Source: Granulicella paludicola
GTDB lineage: Bacteria; Acidobacteriota; Terriglobia; Terriglobales; Acidobacteriaceae
Length of the DNA stretch: 64,000 bases
NCBI RefSeq assembly: GCF_025685545.1
Contig: NZ_JAGSYC010000020.1
Location: forward strand, 186,001-250,000
Direction: 5' to 3'
Of the stretch, positions 34,549-43,376 are shown piece by piece. The first letter of the stretch is position 1; each line of letters starts with the position of its first letter. The notes beneath the pieces were generated by a model, which was not told where the DNA came from, did not search any database, and saw only the letters and a list, made by a program, of their open reading frames with translations. The position numbers were made by a program, and so were the translations under genes.

Positions 34549-36552
34549 CTACTTCTGGGGTGTGGCTTCGAGTGTGAGTACTTCGAACGGAGCGAGGTCG
34601 AAGCCAACGGGTGTGCCACTCTGCACCTTATGGATGTCGCCTGGCGCCCAGCCTTTTACGCCATTCCAAACACCCTGTACGGCATAGCTGTGCGGTGCAT
34701 TCTTTGTAAGCTCGAAGGCACTGGTGAGTTCGATGTCGAAGTGCTGCGGTTTGCTGGATGGATTGCGCAGGGTGAGGATACCCAGCTGCGAACCCCAGGC
34801 TGCCCAACCGTATGGCTGCAGTTTATCGGGATCGCCGCCGACCCAATGAACATCCTTGAGGGTGGCAGCGTGGGCGCGGCTCCAGCGTGCGGAGGCAGCG
34901 AGCGTGTCCCAATTTTCTTTGGAGAGAAGCGATGGGGTGATGTACATCTCCTGCAGTTGCGTGCCTGTGCCGAAGTAGGAGTGGACTTCATCGGCGAAGT
35001 CGTTGGCCGGGTCTGTGCCGAGGTTCTCTGCCTGCTTTGCGTAGACGATGCCATGGAGCATGAGCGAGTTCAAGGGGAACAGAGGTCCCTTGAGCACGAT
35101 GTTTTTGTAGGTCTGCGCATCGCGGTAGGTGATCCAGCGTTGGCGCCAAGTACCTTCGCCGGAGAAGGAGTGATCTTCGCCGCTGCGCCAGATGGAGTCT
35201 GCATAGAAGAGCCAGAAAGGCGAGGCGGTGGTGCCGGTGGTGAGGTTGATGAAGAGATCGGGCTTCTCTTTGCGCAGTCGCTCGATGAGGTGGATGGCGG
35301 CGTCGAAGTCGCTGTCAAAGGCGCTACCCGGGTAGACGCGGTCGACGTTGCCGGTGCCATCGAACTTGAACTGATTGACGTGATATTTGTCGACCATCTC
35401 CAGGCAGGTCTTTTCGAATTGAGCGAAATATTTTGGGCCGGAGAGAGCGTAGCCGTTCTTGAGGATTTCGTAGCCGTGCGCTGTTCCGAAGGCGATGCGC
35501 TCAGTTTTCTCCTTGTCGTAGCCGCCCCACGGGGAGAGCCATACGCCGACGCCAGCGTTGTATCTTTCAGCGGCGGCGGTGGCTTTGGTGAAGCCATCGG
35601 GGAAGCCGGGGTTGAAGCCCCAGAGGGTGTGCGTATCGTCCCAGCCGTCGTCGAAGAGGAAGGAGTCGAGCTTGACGTGGCGCTGCTCCGTAAGTTGCTG
35701 GCCGAAGGCGTTGATGCGGTCGATGGCACCTGCTTCGTCGAAGCGATTGCCGAAGCCGAGGTCGTACCAGGAGTTGTAGTGAAGGAAGGGCTCGTAGGGG
35801 CGCGGGCGTTCGGTTTCGATATAGGTGAGGAACGCGCGGCGCATCTCGCCTGCGGGGGCGGTGCCGATGACGGCGGAGTAGGTGATGGATTGACCGGCGC
35901 GCAGAGGCAGTTCGCGGAAGTACGAGGTTGTGACGACGCCGTTGCTGACGCTGCTCGTGGAAAGGGGATGCTCGACGCCAAAGTACATGTTGCCGTCGAT
36001 GACGGGCGAACCCTTGACGGTGCCATCGACCTTGGCGGTCGCATCGTCGAACTGCAACATGCGGACTTCGGCGATCGGGAGGTCGCTGTTCTGCGCGGAG
36101 ATCTGGAGGAGTTCGCGCAGATACTGCGTTCCGGGTCGCGCGATAAGGCACCACTGGGCCTGTGCGTTGTGCTGCGGAGCGGTGAAGTTCCAGCAGCGTT
36201 TGAGGCTCTCGGTCGAGTCGTGAGAGCGACTGAGGGCCCGGTGCGGATCGACGATGGTGGCGGCGTCGAGGATCGGGGCAACCTGCATCTGCGTGGAACG
36301 CAGTTCGCTATGATCCTTCAGCACGAGAACGAAGGCTTCGCCCAAGGGGAGGGTTCGTTTCGATAGAGCATCTTTGAACGCGAGGCCATCAAACTTTTCG
36401 CCATGTATGGTGACATTGGCCGAGAGCGCGCCTGCCTGGATGCCCTTTCCTTCCGCGTCGCCCTTGGAGGGGGAGGTAGACGATGCTGGCGCGGTGACGC
36501 ATAGAGCGAGAAGGAGGGAGGTAGTGGCGCGAAGGGCGAGAGATTGGGGCAT
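34549..36552 (-). CDS. Secreted clan GH-D glycosidase (GH36-like, alpha-galactosidase or alpha-GalNAc-ase)
   Basis: 667 residues from ATG 36552, which has GGAGG five bases upstream; the frame continues to 36645 without a site. Signal peptide, N-terminal beta-sandwich, then a barrel with GH36-like landmarks: FLHYNSWYDLGFG, LDSFLFDDGWDD, VWLSPWGGYD, the probable nucleophile Asp in NQFKFDGTGN and the probable acid/base Asp in DSIWRSGED. These features place it in clan GH-D, retaining enzymes acting on alpha-galactosides. With GalNAc genes around it, alpha-N-acetylgalactosaminidase activity is as plausible as alpha-galactosidase. The family number is inferred. Confidence 0.65.
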   Translation of the reverse strand: MPQSLALRATTSLLLALCVTAPASSTSPSKGDAEGKGIQAGALSANVTIHGEKFDGLAFKDALSKRTLPLGEAFVLVLKDHSELRSTQMQVAPILDAATIVDPHRALSRSHDSTESLKRCWNFTAPQHNAQAQWCLIARPGTQYLRELLQISAQNSDLPIAEVRMLQFDDATAKVDGTVKGSPVIDGNMYFGVEHPLSTSSVSNGVVTTSYFRELPLRAGQSITYSAVIGTAPAGEMRRAFLTYIETERPRPYEPFLHYNSWYDLGFGNRFDEAGAIDRINAFGQQLTEQRHVKLDSFLFDDGWDDTHTLWGFNPGFPDGFTKATAAAERYNAGVGVWLSPWGGYDKEKTERIAFGTAHGYEILKNGYALSGPKYFAQFEKTCLEMVDKYHVNQFKFDGTGNVDRVYPGSAFDSDFDAAIHLIERLRKEKPDLFINLTTGTTASPFWLFYADSIWRSGEDHSFSGEGTWRQRWITYRDAQTYKNIVLKGPLFPLNSLMLHGIVYAKQAENLGTDPANDFADEVHSYFGTGTQLQEMYITPSLLSKENWDTLAASARWSRAHAATLKDVHWVGGDPDKLQPYGWAAWGSQLGILTLRNPSSKPQHFDIELTSAFELTKNAPHSYAVQGVWNGVKGWAPGDIHKVQSGTPVGFDLAPFEVLTLEATPQK

Positions 36553-36739
36553 AGCGGCCTCCAAAAATGAGATGGTAAAGCTGTGAAGATAATAAAACGT
36601 AATATATGGAAATGTATCAGTATTTCGTTTTACAATTCTCTTCAACAGCAGGCACTTCGTACCTTCAAGCCGGATTCTAGACGCTCGAGAACGGAATTAC
36701 GATGCCTAGTGGGCCGATGATATGCGGCAGGAGACGGGA
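36553..36739. promoter_or_regulatory. Divergent promoter region, GH-D glycosidase / amidohydrolase
   Basis: AT-rich stretch with TATTTCGTTTTAC (36621-36633), similar to TTTCG-containing motifs upstream of other transcription units of this locus. GGAG at 36729-36732 precedes the ATG at 36740. Confidence 0.35.
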
Positions 36740-37810
36740 ATGGCGGATCAGCAGGATCAGGACAAGTTCATCGCAATGGTTTCAGCGAAGGCTGAGGTGA
36801 CGCTGCCGCTCAGCTCGTTCACTCCACGCAGCATGTTGCACACACGGCAGACCGAGGTGCTGGTGCCGCGATTCCCGGTTATCGATTATCACAATCACCT
36901 CGATGCACAGGACCCGCACGAGGTTTTGAAGATCATGGATGCGTGCGGCATCGAGCATGTGGTCAACATCACGATGAAGGTGGGCGACGAAGCGGTCGAG
37001 ATGATTCGGCGCTATCGCGCGGCCGATGCGAAGCGGTTCTCTACGATTGGCTGGATGGATTGGACAGGAGCGGACGCTCCCGACTTCGATGGATTCGTTG
37101 CGCTGAGTCTCGAGCGGATTGAGCGGCTGGTGGCAGAAGGAATCGTCGGCTTCAAGTTCTGGAAGGACCTTGGACTGGTGGTACGCGATGCGAGCGGCGA
37201 GTTGATCCGCGTGGATGATGCGCGGCTTGCACCGATCTTCGAGCGGCTTGGTGAACTGAAGATGCCGGTGATGGTACACATCGGAGATCCCGAGGCGTTC
37301 TTCCTGCCGATCGATGCGAACAATGAGCGGTATGAGGAGCTGGCGGCGCATCCTGACTGGGGATTCTATGGAGCGCAGTACAGCAAGGATGAGTTGCTGA
37401 AGCAGCGGGATCGAGTCTTCAAGAGGCATCCGAACACAACCTTTGTCGGGGCGCACATCGCGGAGAACAGCGAAGACTTGCAGCGGGTTTCAGCGATGAT
37501 GGATGACTGCCCGAATGTGATGGTGGATATCAGCGCGCGCGCTTCGGAGCTTGGGCGTCAGCCGTATGCTGCACGCAAGTTTTTCCTGCGCTTTGCAGAT
37601 CGCATTCTGTTCGGCGCGGACCTGGTGCCAGAGATCAAGATGTATCGGCTCTACTATCGCTTTCTCGAGACGGCGGATGAGTACTTCGAATATCCGACGC
37701 ATGCCTCGGGGCAGGGGCGATGGAATATTTACGGCATCGATCTGCCGGAGGACGTGTTGCGCAAGGTGTATCGCGAGAACGCGCTGCGCCTGCTGCCACA
37801 CCTGAGCTAG
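36740..37810 (+). CDS. Amidohydrolase-family (amidohydrolase_2) protein
   Basis: 356 residues from ATG 36740 (GGAG seven bases upstream). A TIM-barrel amidohydrolase with the first-strand motif VIDYHNHLD (His51, His53), MPVMVHIGDP, TFVGAHIAEN and RILFGADLVPE providing the further His and Asp ligands expected of the metal site. No signal peptide, so it is cytoplasmic. Family members hydrolyse C-N or C-O bonds or decarboxylate. In this locus it could be an N-acetylgalactosamine(-6-phosphate) deacetylase replacing AgaA, or a lactonase; neither is proven. It precedes the sugar porter by 49 bases and is probably co-transcribed with it. Confidence 0.82.
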   Translation: MADQQDQDKFIAMVSAKAEVTLPLSSFTPRSMLHTRQTEVLVPRFPVIDYHNHLDAQDPHEVLKIMDACGIEHVVNITMKVGDEAVEMIRRYRAADAKRFSTIGWMDWTGADAPDFDGFVALSLERIERLVAEGIVGFKFWKDLGLVVRDASGELIRVDDARLAPIFERLGELKMPVMVHIGDPEAFFLPIDANNERYEELAAHPDWGFYGAQYSKDELLKQRDRVFKRHPNTTFVGAHIAENSEDLQRVSAMMDDCPNVMVDISARASELGRQPYAARKFFLRFADRILFGADLVPEIKMYRLYYRFLETADEYFEYPTHASGQGRWNIYGIDLPEDVLRKVYRENALRLLPHLS

Positions 37811-37859
37811 ACAGGGACTGCATGGCGGTTCGCGCCGCCGGAAGACGAGGCTGCGAACG

Positions 37860-39659
37860 ATGACGAGTGAAGCGAAAGCTGTTATGCCGGGAGCCGCCGA
37901 CCTGCGGCGCTATAACCTTCTGCTGTTGTATGTGGCGGGGCTTGGTGGCCTGCTGTATGGCGTTGATATTGGCATCATCGGTGGCGCTCTGCCGTATCTG
38001 CAGGCTACGTCGAAGCTGAGTGTCAGCCAACTCTCCTCGATTGTTGCGGCGGTGCTACTGGGAAGCGTTATCTCTACGATCTTTGCCGGGTTGCTGGCGG
38101 ATTGGATCGGACGCAAGCCATTGATGGTGATCAGCGGACTGATCTTCGTGCTGAGCATCCCGCTCATAGCTTTGTCGGCTGGCTATGGAACTTTGATTGT
38201 CGGGCGGCTGCTGCAGGGTGTCAGCGGTGGCTTTATCGGGGTGGTGGTGCCGCTGTATCTGGCGGAGTGTCTGCCGTCTTCGAACCGGGGCAAGGGCACG
38301 GGGATCTTTCAATGGATGCTGACGTTTGGGATTGTGGCAGCGGCGCTCATCGGGATGTATTACAGCTATCGCGTGCAGGCCGTCGCTGTGAGCGGCGACG
38401 TGGCTCAGCTCTTTCATGTGAAGGATCAGGCATGGCGCCACATCTTCTGGATCTCTCTGCCTCCGGGAATTCTGTTTGCAATTGGCAGCCTGTTTGTGGC
38501 GGAGTCTCCGCGCTGGCTCTATCGCAAGGGGCGCGGCGAGCAGGCGCTTGCATCGCTGCGGCGGTCGCGGACTGCAGCGAAGGCAGAGCTTGAGTTTTTA
38601 GAGATGGGTGCGGTCTCTCTGCAGAGCGAGACGACGCAGAAGATTTCCGGTTCGCTGCTGCAGCGAAAGTATGTGGTGCCCTTTGTGCTGGCCTGTGTGA
38701 TTCTCTTCTGCAATACGGCGACGGGAGTGAACTCGATCATTGGTTACAACACCAGCATCCTGTTGCAGAGTGGACTCTCTGATCTTGCCGCGCACTGGGG
38801 CTATGTCCTCTTCACATCGGTCAATTTTCTGATGACGATGATTGGCATGACGCTGGTGGACCGCAAGGGGCGGCGTTTTCTGCTGATCCTCGGCAGCACG
38901 GGCATCATGATCTCGCTGCTGGTGGTGGGAGCGTTGTTTTGGAGCACGGAGAGAGCTGACCTGGAGTGCCAGCGCGCTGTGCAATCGCTTGTGGGGCCAT
39001 CGCAGGAGCTTACGCTTTCTTTCAACAAGGACGAGGCCGAGCGGCTTCTTTCTGCGAGTGGTGGCAACAGCGACAACTCGCTGGCGTCTCAAGCTTCGCT
39101 GGTGGTCATCTATTCGTATGGTGGCTTTACGGGGGCGACAAACTTTGTGCGATCGGACGATCCCGCCGCGGCGCCAATTCACATCACGCGGGAGGATACG
39201 GTTCCTGGCAACGCGATTGAGGCGTTGTTCAAGAATCCGTTTGCTGATTTGAAGGCAGCGAGAACGGCTCCGCTAAAGATTGAGCGGGCGCGTATCGGCC
39301 GCATCCCCAGCGCGACGCATGGCAAGCTGGTGGCTCTTGCTCTCTTCTCGTTTATCGCGTTCTTCGCTTTGGGTCCCGGTGTCTGCGTATGGCTCGCGCT
39401 GTCCGAGTTGATGCCGACGCGCATTCGGTCGGTGGGCATGAGCATCGCCCTGGTGATCAATCAACTGGTGTCCACGACATTGGCTGTCCTGTTTCTGCCG
39501 ATCGTCAGCAAGTATGGGTACGCGCAGATGTTCCTGCTGTTTGCGGGCTTCACGCTGATCTATTTTGTGACGGCTACTTTCTTTCTGCCTGAGACCAAGG
39601 GCAAGACGTTGGAAGAGGTAGAGCTGCATTTCGAGGGCAAGGCCGCACTCACTGACTAA
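37860..39659 (+). CDS. Sugar-porter MFS transporter with large periplasmic insertion
   Basis: 599 residues, longer than the usual 450-500 of the family. Sugar-porter signatures: LYGVDIGIIGGALPY in TM1, DWIGRKPL in loop 2-3, VAESPRWLYRKGR after TM6, DRKGRR in loop 8-9, LPETKGKTLEEVE after TM12. Between TM9 and TM10 (about residues 363-480) lies an extra hydrophilic segment beginning ERADLECQRAVQSL and containing repeated acidic stretches. It should bring a monosaccharide released by the glycosidases into the cytoplasm. The insertion is expected on the periplasmic side. Confidence 0.85.
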   Translation: MTSEAKAVMPGAADLRRYNLLLLYVAGLGGLLYGVDIGIIGGALPYLQATSKLSVSQLSSIVAAVLLGSVISTIFAGLLADWIGRKPLMVISGLIFVLSIPLIALSAGYGTLIVGRLLQGVSGGFIGVVVPLYLAECLPSSNRGKGTGIFQWMLTFGIVAAALIGMYYSYRVQAVAVSGDVAQLFHVKDQAWRHIFWISLPPGILFAIGSLFVAESPRWLYRKGRGEQALASLRRSRTAAKAELEFLEMGAVSLQSETTQKISGSLLQRKYVVPFVLACVILFCNTATGVNSIIGYNTSILLQSGLSDLAAHWGYVLFTSVNFLMTMIGMTLVDRKGRRFLLILGSTGIMISLLVVGALFWSTERADLECQRAVQSLVGPSQELTLSFNKDEAERLLSASGGNSDNSLASQASLVVIYSYGGFTGATNFVRSDDPAAAPIHITREDTVPGNAIEALFKNPFADLKAARTAPLKIERARIGRIPSATHGKLVALALFSFIAFFALGPGVCVWLALSELMPTRIRSVGMSIALVINQLVSTTLAVLFLPIVSKYGYAQMFLLFAGFTLIYFVTATFFLPETKGKTLEEVELHFEGKAALTD

Positions 39660-39975
39660 GCTTTATCGGTTTGGGGCTAAGTCGTAAGAACCACACATTC
39701 GTTCGCGCTCCTGCTTCCGACAGGAGGGTGGAGGCGGCGCGTGTGCGGCGCGATAGCGGCAAAAGTGGATCCACGCCACAAAAGCGGTGCAAATGTTACG
39801 AAACTTTCCCTTAGCTTTCATTTCTTCTTGACAAACTGTCCGGGCACGTCTAATGTCCACTAATAAGTCACTAAGAGTAAGTAATCGTAATAAAAAGATA
39901 TGCAGGTCGCATGTTCTTCCCATCTTTCCTGATTTGGATAGATACCTGCACACATTCAAACGGAGGAAGTACCCG
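39660..39975 (+). promoter_or_regulatory. Promoter and leader of the third TonB-dependent receptor
   Basis: 316 bases without a gene. TTGACA (39828-39833), 17 bases, then TAATGT (39851-39856) make a sigma-70-like promoter. A leader helix TGCAGGT (39901-39907) / ACCTGCA (39944-39950) is possible. GGAGG at 39962-39966 precedes ATG 39976. TTACGAAACT (39797-39806) is a minus-strand TTTCGTAA similar to motifs elsewhere in the locus. Confidence 0.5.
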
Positions 39976-42900
39976 ATGACAGCCAAGTTTGCGAAGTCTG
40001 CTGGCCACGCTCACACCAGTTCCTCCAGGAGCGTACGACGCACCTGGGGGTCACCTTGTCTCTTCGTACTTGCGGGACTGTTGTCAGTCTTTTGCTTCAC
40101 TCGGTCCTCGTTTGCCCAAGGGACGGAAGGCAACATCACAGGTACTGTAACGGCTGCCGATGGCGGGCTGGTGCCGAAGGCTACGGTGACCGTGACGAAT
40201 GAGGGAACGCATTTCTCGCGTACTGTTGTTTCGGATGCGAGCGGCAACTATATGGTGACCGCCCTGAATCCTGGCAACTACACAGTGAAGATCGATGCCG
40301 ACGGTTTTTCTGAGCTGCAGAACAAAGCGATTGCCTTGTCGGCGCAGCAGACGGTGCGTATCGATGCTCATCTAAAGATCTCGGGTGTAAGCTCGACGGT
40401 CACCGTGATGGCGGACACGTCGGTGCTGAACCTGGAGATGCCTTCGATCTCGAGCACGGTGACGGCCGAGCAGCTCAACGATACGTCGTCGAACCTGCTC
40501 GGCACATCAGACAGCACGGGCGATAGTGGCCTGCTGTTCTACACGACGCTGCTGCCGGGTGGTTCGCAGGCAGGCACGCTGTTTGACTGGTCGATGTATG
40601 GATCGCGCGGCAACGAGGCGTATTACAACGTCGATGGCATCAGCTCGAACTCTGCACTTTATGGCAACATGGTTGGCCCCTCGCTACCACCGTTTGGCAT
40701 GGTGCAGGAGGTTCAGTACACGGCTGTGAACAACAAGGCGGAACTAGGCCAGTTGTTCAACATCAGCATGATCACCAAATCGGGCACGAACAGCTACCAC
40801 GGCGATGTCTTCGAGAATTACGGTGCCGATGTGTTGCAGGCGCCCGGCTATTTTGCCAAGGGTAAGGTCGGCAGCTACAACCAGAATGATTTCGGTGCGG
40901 ATGTAGGCGGTCCGATTCTCAAGGACAAGCTCTTCTTCTATGCTTCGTCCGAGCTGTTGCGTGAGGACACGCCGATTACGCTGACGCCTTCGCTGCCGAC
41001 GGCTGCGTTTGAATCGGGCGACTTCAGTGCGCTTTCAACGCCGATCACGAATCCGTATGCGGGTGGAGCTCCGTTTGCGTATGGCGGAAAGTACAACCAG
41101 ATTGATCCGTCGCTGATCAGTCCAGCTGCAAAATATTGGCAGAGCCTTTTCTATCCCAGCTCTATTGTTGGGCAGAGCACCCTCGGACCCTACGCGCAGA
41201 ACGTATATACCAACCGCTTCTATGGCCGAGTGGATTACTCGCTCTCAAAGAACAACACTCTGTTTGCGCGCGTTGGATACATTCGTTCCTCGCCGGAATC
41301 GCTGGATAGCGGATTACCTCCTTCAATCACTGGCTACCGTGTGCAGAAGCGCCACACGTGGCAGGGCGTGATGGAAGATACCTGGATACTGTCTCCGCAT
41401 ATCGTCAACGTCGCGAAGTTCGGACTAACGCACACGGAGAACCACTATGGTGGTGCAATCGAAGGACAGCCTCTTGTGAATGCCCTTGGCATCACGGGCT
41501 TTCCGGTGGTTGCGAACAGCTTTACAGGTATTCCTTCGCTGGGTATCTCCGGCTACACGTCGCCGTATCAGTTGCCGGAGAGCCAGCCCACGGAAGAGAC
41601 CTTCCAGTACATCGACCAGATCACCTATGAGCGCGGCAAGCACTCGTTCAAGGCGGGTGTGGAGTATCGACCGATGGAAGCCGACAGCTACTTCAACCCG
41701 ACGTTCGGCAGCTTCTCTTTCACAAACCAGTACACCGGCAATGCCTACGCAGATTTCCTTCTCGGCATTCCTGATAGCACCAGCTACACGTATGCTCGCA
41801 GCCCGGAGTATGCGCGCCTCTGGTATGTGAACACGTTCTTGCAGGATGACTGGAAGGTACTGAAGAACCTGACGCTGAACCTTGGCGTGCGCTACGAGTA
41901 CGACAGCCCTGCGGTGGACAAGAAGAACATCGTCGCCTCGTTCGATCCGTACCGTGGAGCGATCGTCGTGCCGAACCTACAGATTGCGGCTGCCAATATC
42001 AACTCGGTTTTCCCGTCTCAGATTCCTATTGAGACTGCGCAGTCGGTTGGTCTGCCTGGCCGTTCGCTGCGTAACGGCTACAAGCTTGCCGTCGATCCGC
42101 GTTTCGGCTTTGCGTATCGCCCGTTCAACAATGACCGCACTGTTATTCGCGGCGGTTATGGCATCTTCAACGACGAGGTCAGCGCTGCTCTGTTTGGCTA
42201 CAACTACGCGGGTCCGTTTGGTGTGAACGTCGCTTATAGCAACAGCTTTGTGAACAACCAGCCTACGGTCACGTTCCAGAGCCCCTTCAACACCTCGGCG
42301 CAGGGCAGCCTGCTGGGTAACATCAGCGATTCGGCAACCGACCCCAACTTCCGCAATCCTTATGTGCAGCAGTTCAACCTTACGGTGGAAGAGAATGTCG
42401 GTTTTGAAACCGACCTCCGTCTTTCTTACATCGGCACACGTGGAGTGAAGCTGCCGTATGCCAACAACATTGACCAGAGTCCTCTGGGCACTGTATTCAA
42501 CCAGCCGACCAGCAATTATCCGGACTTCTACTCGGTGTACTTCTTCCGCAACGGCGGGTATGAAAACTACAACGCCTTCTCGGGTGAGTTGAGCCGGACC
42601 TTCCGCCATGGGCTGAGCTATGACGTTTCACTGACCTGGGCGAAGAACTTGACCGATGATGACGACACCGTTGCCAACGGCATCGACGGCGGTGTGACGG
42701 CTGAGCAGAGCTTCAACCTCTCGCGAGAGAAGGGCAACGCACGCTACACTCCGCGTCTCGACTTCACTTCCAACGTGGTGTACGAGCTACCGATCGGCAA
42801 GGGTGGCTACTTCCTGAACAATGACGGCTATGCCTCGCGCTTCCTGGGCGGATGGAAGTTGAGCGGAGCGTTCCTCTCTGTGACGGGTGACTACCTGACT

Positions 42901-43335
42901 CCGACGTTCGATGGCCTCAGCACTTCGAATACGAGCCCTGTGTACGGCACCAACACGCCGAACCGAGTGCTGAAGTCGCTGGCACCCATCGGGAAGAAGT
43001 CGATCTCGAATTGGTTCAATCCTGCTGCCTTCGCCATTCCGGCACAAGGCACCTTCGGTTCGGGATCCTTTGGAACGATTGAAGGTCCTAGCTCGAACAC
43101 CCTAAACCTGGCTCTGTTCAAGTCTTTCCCGGTGTATCGCGAATCGCACGTAGAACTGCGTGGCAGCTTTACCAACGTTCTGAACCATCCGAACTTTGGT
43201 GATCCGCTGGTCGACCTGTCGGTTTCGCCGACCAACACGTTCCCAGGCCAGGGCGTAGGTCAGATCAACGGAACCACGGGCCGCAGCTTCGCTGGACCGC
43301 GTTCCGGCCTGCTGAGCGCACGGTTCATCTTCTAA
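39976..43335 (+). CDS. TonB-dependent receptor with carboxypeptidase-regulatory-like N-terminus
   Basis: 1119 residues from ATG 39976 (GGAGG nine bases upstream; the frame upstream to 39853 lies in the leader). A long, basic N-terminus leads to a hydrophobic signal ending S-S-F-A-Q. Then come a carboxypeptidase-regulatory-like domain (GNITGTVTAADGGLVPKATV), a plug with Y-Y-N-V-D-G-I-S-S-N, and a barrel ending F-I-F. It sits between the sugar porter and the spherulin-4 lipoprotein, 41 bases before the latter. Uptake of the oligosaccharides produced by that lipoprotein is the likely role. Confidence 0.9.
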   Translation: MTAKFAKSAGHAHTSSSRSVRRTWGSPCLFVLAGLLSVFCFTRSSFAQGTEGNITGTVTAADGGLVPKATVTVTNEGTHFSRTVVSDASGNYMVTALNPGNYTVKIDADGFSELQNKAIALSAQQTVRIDAHLKISGVSSTVTVMADTSVLNLEMPSISSTVTAEQLNDTSSNLLGTSDSTGDSGLLFYTTLLPGGSQAGTLFDWSMYGSRGNEAYYNVDGISSNSALYGNMVGPSLPPFGMVQEVQYTAVNNKAELGQLFNISMITKSGTNSYHGDVFENYGADVLQAPGYFAKGKVGSYNQNDFGADVGGPILKDKLFFYASSELLREDTPITLTPSLPTAAFESGDFSALSTPITNPYAGGAPFAYGGKYNQIDPSLISPAAKYWQSLFYPSSIVGQSTLGPYAQNVYTNRFYGRVDYSLSKNNTLFARVGYIRSSPESLDSGLPPSITGYRVQKRHTWQGVMEDTWILSPHIVNVAKFGLTHTENHYGGAIEGQPLVNALGITGFPVVANSFTGIPSLGISGYTSPYQLPESQPTEETFQYIDQITYERGKHSFKAGVEYRPMEADSYFNPTFGSFSFTNQYTGNAYADFLLGIPDSTSYTYARSPEYARLWYVNTFLQDDWKVLKNLTLNLGVRYEYDSPAVDKKNIVASFDPYRGAIVVPNLQIAAANINSVFPSQIPIETAQSVGLPGRSLRNGYKLAVDPRFGFAYRPFNNDRTVIRGGYGIFNDEVSAALFGYNYAGPFGVNVAYSNSFVNNQPTVTFQSPFNTSAQGSLLGNISDSATDPNFRNPYVQQFNLTVEENVGFETDLRLSYIGTRGVKLPYANNIDQSPLGTVFNQPTSNYPDFYSVYFFRNGGYENYNAFSGELSRTFRHGLSYDVSLTWAKNLTDDDDTVANGIDGGVTAEQSFNLSREKGNARYTPRLDFTSNVVYELPIGKGGYFLNNDGYASRFLGGWKLSGAFLSVTGDYLTPTFDGLSTSNTSPVYGTNTPNRVLKSLAPIGKKSISNWFNPAAFAIPAQGTFGSGSFGTIEGPSSNTLNLALFKSFPVYRESHVELRGSFTNVLNHPNFGDPLVDLSVSPTNTFPGQGVGQINGTTGRSFAGPRSGLLSARFIF

Positions 43336-43376
43336 GCGGCAAAACAAACGATCTTTCAACTTCTCAGGAGACTGAA

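Noticed and set aside
34630-36366. 578-codon plus-strand frame opposite the GH-D glycosidase
   Set aside because: It is a shadow frame; the minus-strand product has a signal peptide, ribosome binding site and glycosidase landmarks.
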